From Blautia coccoides (GTDB lineage Bacteria > Bacillota > Clostridia > Lachnospirales > Lachnospiraceae): 64,000 bases of DNA. Made by a program: the position numbers and the translations under genes. Below the pieces are notes generated by a model. It saw only the letters and a program-made list of their open reading frames with translations. It was not told the DNA's origin and made no database searches. Positions 62,705 to 64,000 of this stretch are shown here, in pieces (position 1 is the first letter of the stretch; each line of letters starts with the position of its first letter). The stretch is taken from NCBI RefSeq assembly GCF_034355335.1, contig NZ_CP136422.1:139001-203000 (forward strand), written 5' to 3'.

Positions 62705-62740
62705 CGGGGGTACAGCAATAAAGAAAGAAGGAGGAGAACC

Positions 62741-63217
62741 ATGCAGGAGGAAGTGACACAGAAAACGATTGCCCTTGTATTCAAATCTTCCCGGCTGACT
62801 GCCGACGTGCTGAAAAAGGCTATGAAGATGTATCTGGAACACCGGAAACAGGGAAAGCAGATGCCGCATGGGAAAATATCAGTGAAAGAGCTGGTCGGTC
62901 AGGGTATGGGCGCTTCGAGCATTGAGGTGACGGATAACAATATCAAGTCCTTTGAGAGAGTGGCAAAGAAATATAATGTGCAGTTTGCTGTGAAGAAGGA
63001 CAAGACAGAAAAGCCGCCGAAGCACATCGTATTATTCAAGGGCAAGGATGCCGATGTGATAACACAGGCATTTAAGGAGTTTGTAAAAGTTAATGAGAAA
63101 AAGCATAACCGTATCTCTGTAAAGGAGAAACTGGCAGAGTTCCGGGAGCAGTTAGGCAAGGACAAGAACCGGGAGAGGGCAAGGGAACATTTAAAGGACA
63201 GGGGGCAGTCATTATGA
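62741..63217 (+). CDS. pcfB: PcfB/DUF3801-family conjugation protein
   Basis: A 158-residue basic protein. It reads TIALVFKSSRLTADVLKKAM, then GKISVKELVGQGMGASSIEV and PKHIVLFKGKDADVITQAFK, typical of the PcfB/DUF3801 proteins that accompany the coupling protein in Gram-positive conjugative plasmids and elements. It is thought to help bring the relaxosome to the coupling protein. AAGGAGGAG precedes the ATG. It overlaps virD4 by four bases (ATGA). Confidence 0.9.
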   Translation: MQEEVTQKTIALVFKSSRLTADVLKKAMKMYLEHRKQGKQMPHGKISVKELVGQGMGASSIEVTDNNIKSFERVAKKYNVQFAVKKDKTEKPPKHIVLFKGKDADVITQAFKEFVKVNEKKHNRISVKEKLAEFREQLGKDKNRERAREHLKDRGQSL

Positions 63218-64000
63218 GTAAAATCGTAGACGGCATCGCCAAAGACTTAAAATCAATCCCTGAAAAGCTCAAGGCAAAGACGGGGAATGTTGACAAAAAG
63301 AAACTTCTCCTTATGAATCTCCCCTATGTGCTTGCCGGGTATTTCTGCGACAAAATAGCGTGGCTGTGGCGGGTATCGCCGGGGCAGGATGCTTCCGCAA
63401 AGATGATGGCGGTCATGGCGGGGATGGAGGATTTATTTTCCAACCCGTTACCAAGTTTCCACCCAAGAGATTTGCTGATAGGGGCAGGATGCGGCATTGC
63501 GCTCCGCCTTGTGGTGTATTTCAAAGCCAAAAACGCCAAGAAGTTCCGGCATGGCATGGAGTATGGTTCTGCGAGGTGGGGGACAGCAAAAGACATAGAG
63601 CCTTATGTCGATCCGGTATTTGAGAACAATGTGTTGCTGACAGAAACGGAAAGGCTGATGATGTCCGGCAGACCAAAACAGCCGAAGTATGCGAGGAATA
63701 AAAATATCCTTGTTATCGGCGGCTCCGGTTCGGGCAAGACGAGATTTTTTGTAAAACCGAACCTTATGCAGATGCACTCATCATATGTTGTCACCGATCC
63801 GAAGGGTACAGTATTAGTAGAGTGCGGAAAAATGCTCTTAAAGAACAATTACAGGGTAAAAGTGCTGAATACCATTAACTTCAAGAAGTCCATGCATTAC
63901 AATCCTCTCGTTTATATCCGGAGCGAGAAGGACATTTTGAAACTCGTAAACACAATCATTTTAAACACCAAAGGGGAGGGGCAGCAATCCGGCGAGGATT
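63214..64000 (+). CDS. virD4: VirD4/TraG-type coupling protein (N-terminal part)
   Basis: The first 262 residues of a type IV coupling ATPase, cut by the window end. Two hydrophobic segments anchor it (LLLMNLPYVLAGYFCDKIAW and DLLIGAGCGIALRLVVYF). The conserved HGMEYGSARWGTAKDIEPY segment precedes Walker A, LVIGGSGSGKTRFFVKPN, and VVTDPKGTVLVECG. It links the relaxase-DNA complex to the transfer channel and supplies energy. Walker B lies beyond the window. Confidence 0.94.
   Translation, partial: MSKIVDGIAKDLKSIPEKLKAKTGNVDKKKLLLMNLPYVLAGYFCDKIAWLWRVSPGQDASAKMMAVMAGMEDLFSNPLPSFHPRDLLIGAGCGIALRLVVYFKAKNAKKFRHGMEYGSARWGTAKDIEPYVDPVFENNVLLTETERLMMSGRPKQPKYARNKNILVIGGSGSGKTRFFVKPNLMQMHSSYVVTDPKGTVLVECGKMLLKNNYRVKVLNTINFKKSMHYNPLVYIRSEKDILKLVNTIILNTKGEGQQSGED

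Larger units (their letters stand above)
56527..64000. mobile_element. Left part of an integrative conjugative element with plasmid-type replication genes
   Basis: Beside lysS starts a tightly packed block of parA, parB, RepA_N initiator with iterons, small unknown genes, pcfB/DUF3801 and virD4. All are on the plus strand and typical of Firmicute conjugative elements related to Tn1549. GTACGACAA repeats at 56559 and 56570 mark the likely end region. The integrase and the other end are beyond the window, so size and exact site are unknown. Confidence 0.8.

Overview
The window looks like a chromosome segment of an anaerobic, spore-forming Firmicute of the Lachnospiraceae (Blautia-like). The grounds are the SpoVT sporulation regulator, gene content typical of that family, AGGAGG-type ribosome binding sites before nearly every gene, TTGACA/TATAAT promoters, and a tRNA without an encoded CCA end. 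The genus is an inference. Two mobile elements interrupt the core: a compact Tn916-like element at about 31.5-39.4 kb, and the left part of a large plasmid-like integrative conjugative element from about 56.5 kb to the end of the window.

Layout. 0-8.6 kb: a partial MalY/PatB C-S lyase (minus strand), a HAD phosphatase, a choline-type cluster (HTH-LicC-LicA fusion, second LicC-like enzyme, LicB-like permease), spoVT, then pncB and a VanY-type peptidase on the minus strand. 8.7-19.8 kb: a soluble hybrid histidine kinase, an RpiR regulator, and a catabolic operon made of a zinc dehydrogenase, LsrF/DeoC-type aldolase, FGGY kinase, TRAP transporter DctPQM and D-2-hydroxyacid dehydrogenase. 19.9-31.5 kb: pgi, tRNA-Gln(CUG), acyl-ACP thioesterase, cvfB, a methyltransferase, dnaE, pfkA, ktrB-ktrA and a SpoU-type RNA methyltransferase.

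31.5-39.4 kb: Tn916-type integrase, excisionase and a MobT/Rep relaxase with a 5' frameshift, beside a cluster of inverted repeats that is a good oriT candidate. The rest holds an XRE regulator, a methyltransferase-TetR-MATE efflux cargo and Tn916 ORF7/ORF8-like regulators. No conjugation machinery is present, so the element would have to be mobilised by a helper. 39.6-56.5 kb: a cell wall hydrolase, a two-component system, a guanine-riboswitch-controlled NCS2 purine permease, an FtsX-type ABC exporter, an NfeD/SPFH pair, a patatin phospholipase, argF, birA, coaX, dus, greA and lysS.

56.5-64 kb: start of an integrative conjugative element next to lysS, with parA, parB, a RepA_N initiator carrying seven exactly phased 23-bp iterons inside its coding sequence, small unknown genes, pcfB and a truncated virD4 coupling-protein gene. 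Two palindromes with identical arms but opposite loops sit just upstream of two of its genes, and a 12-codon leader ORF overlaps a strong hairpin before pcfB.

The most interesting parts are the intragenic iteron array, the loop-inverted palindromes, the oriT-like cruciform region of the compact element, the unassigned TRAP/aldolase/kinase operon, and the duplicated lic-type fusion genes.
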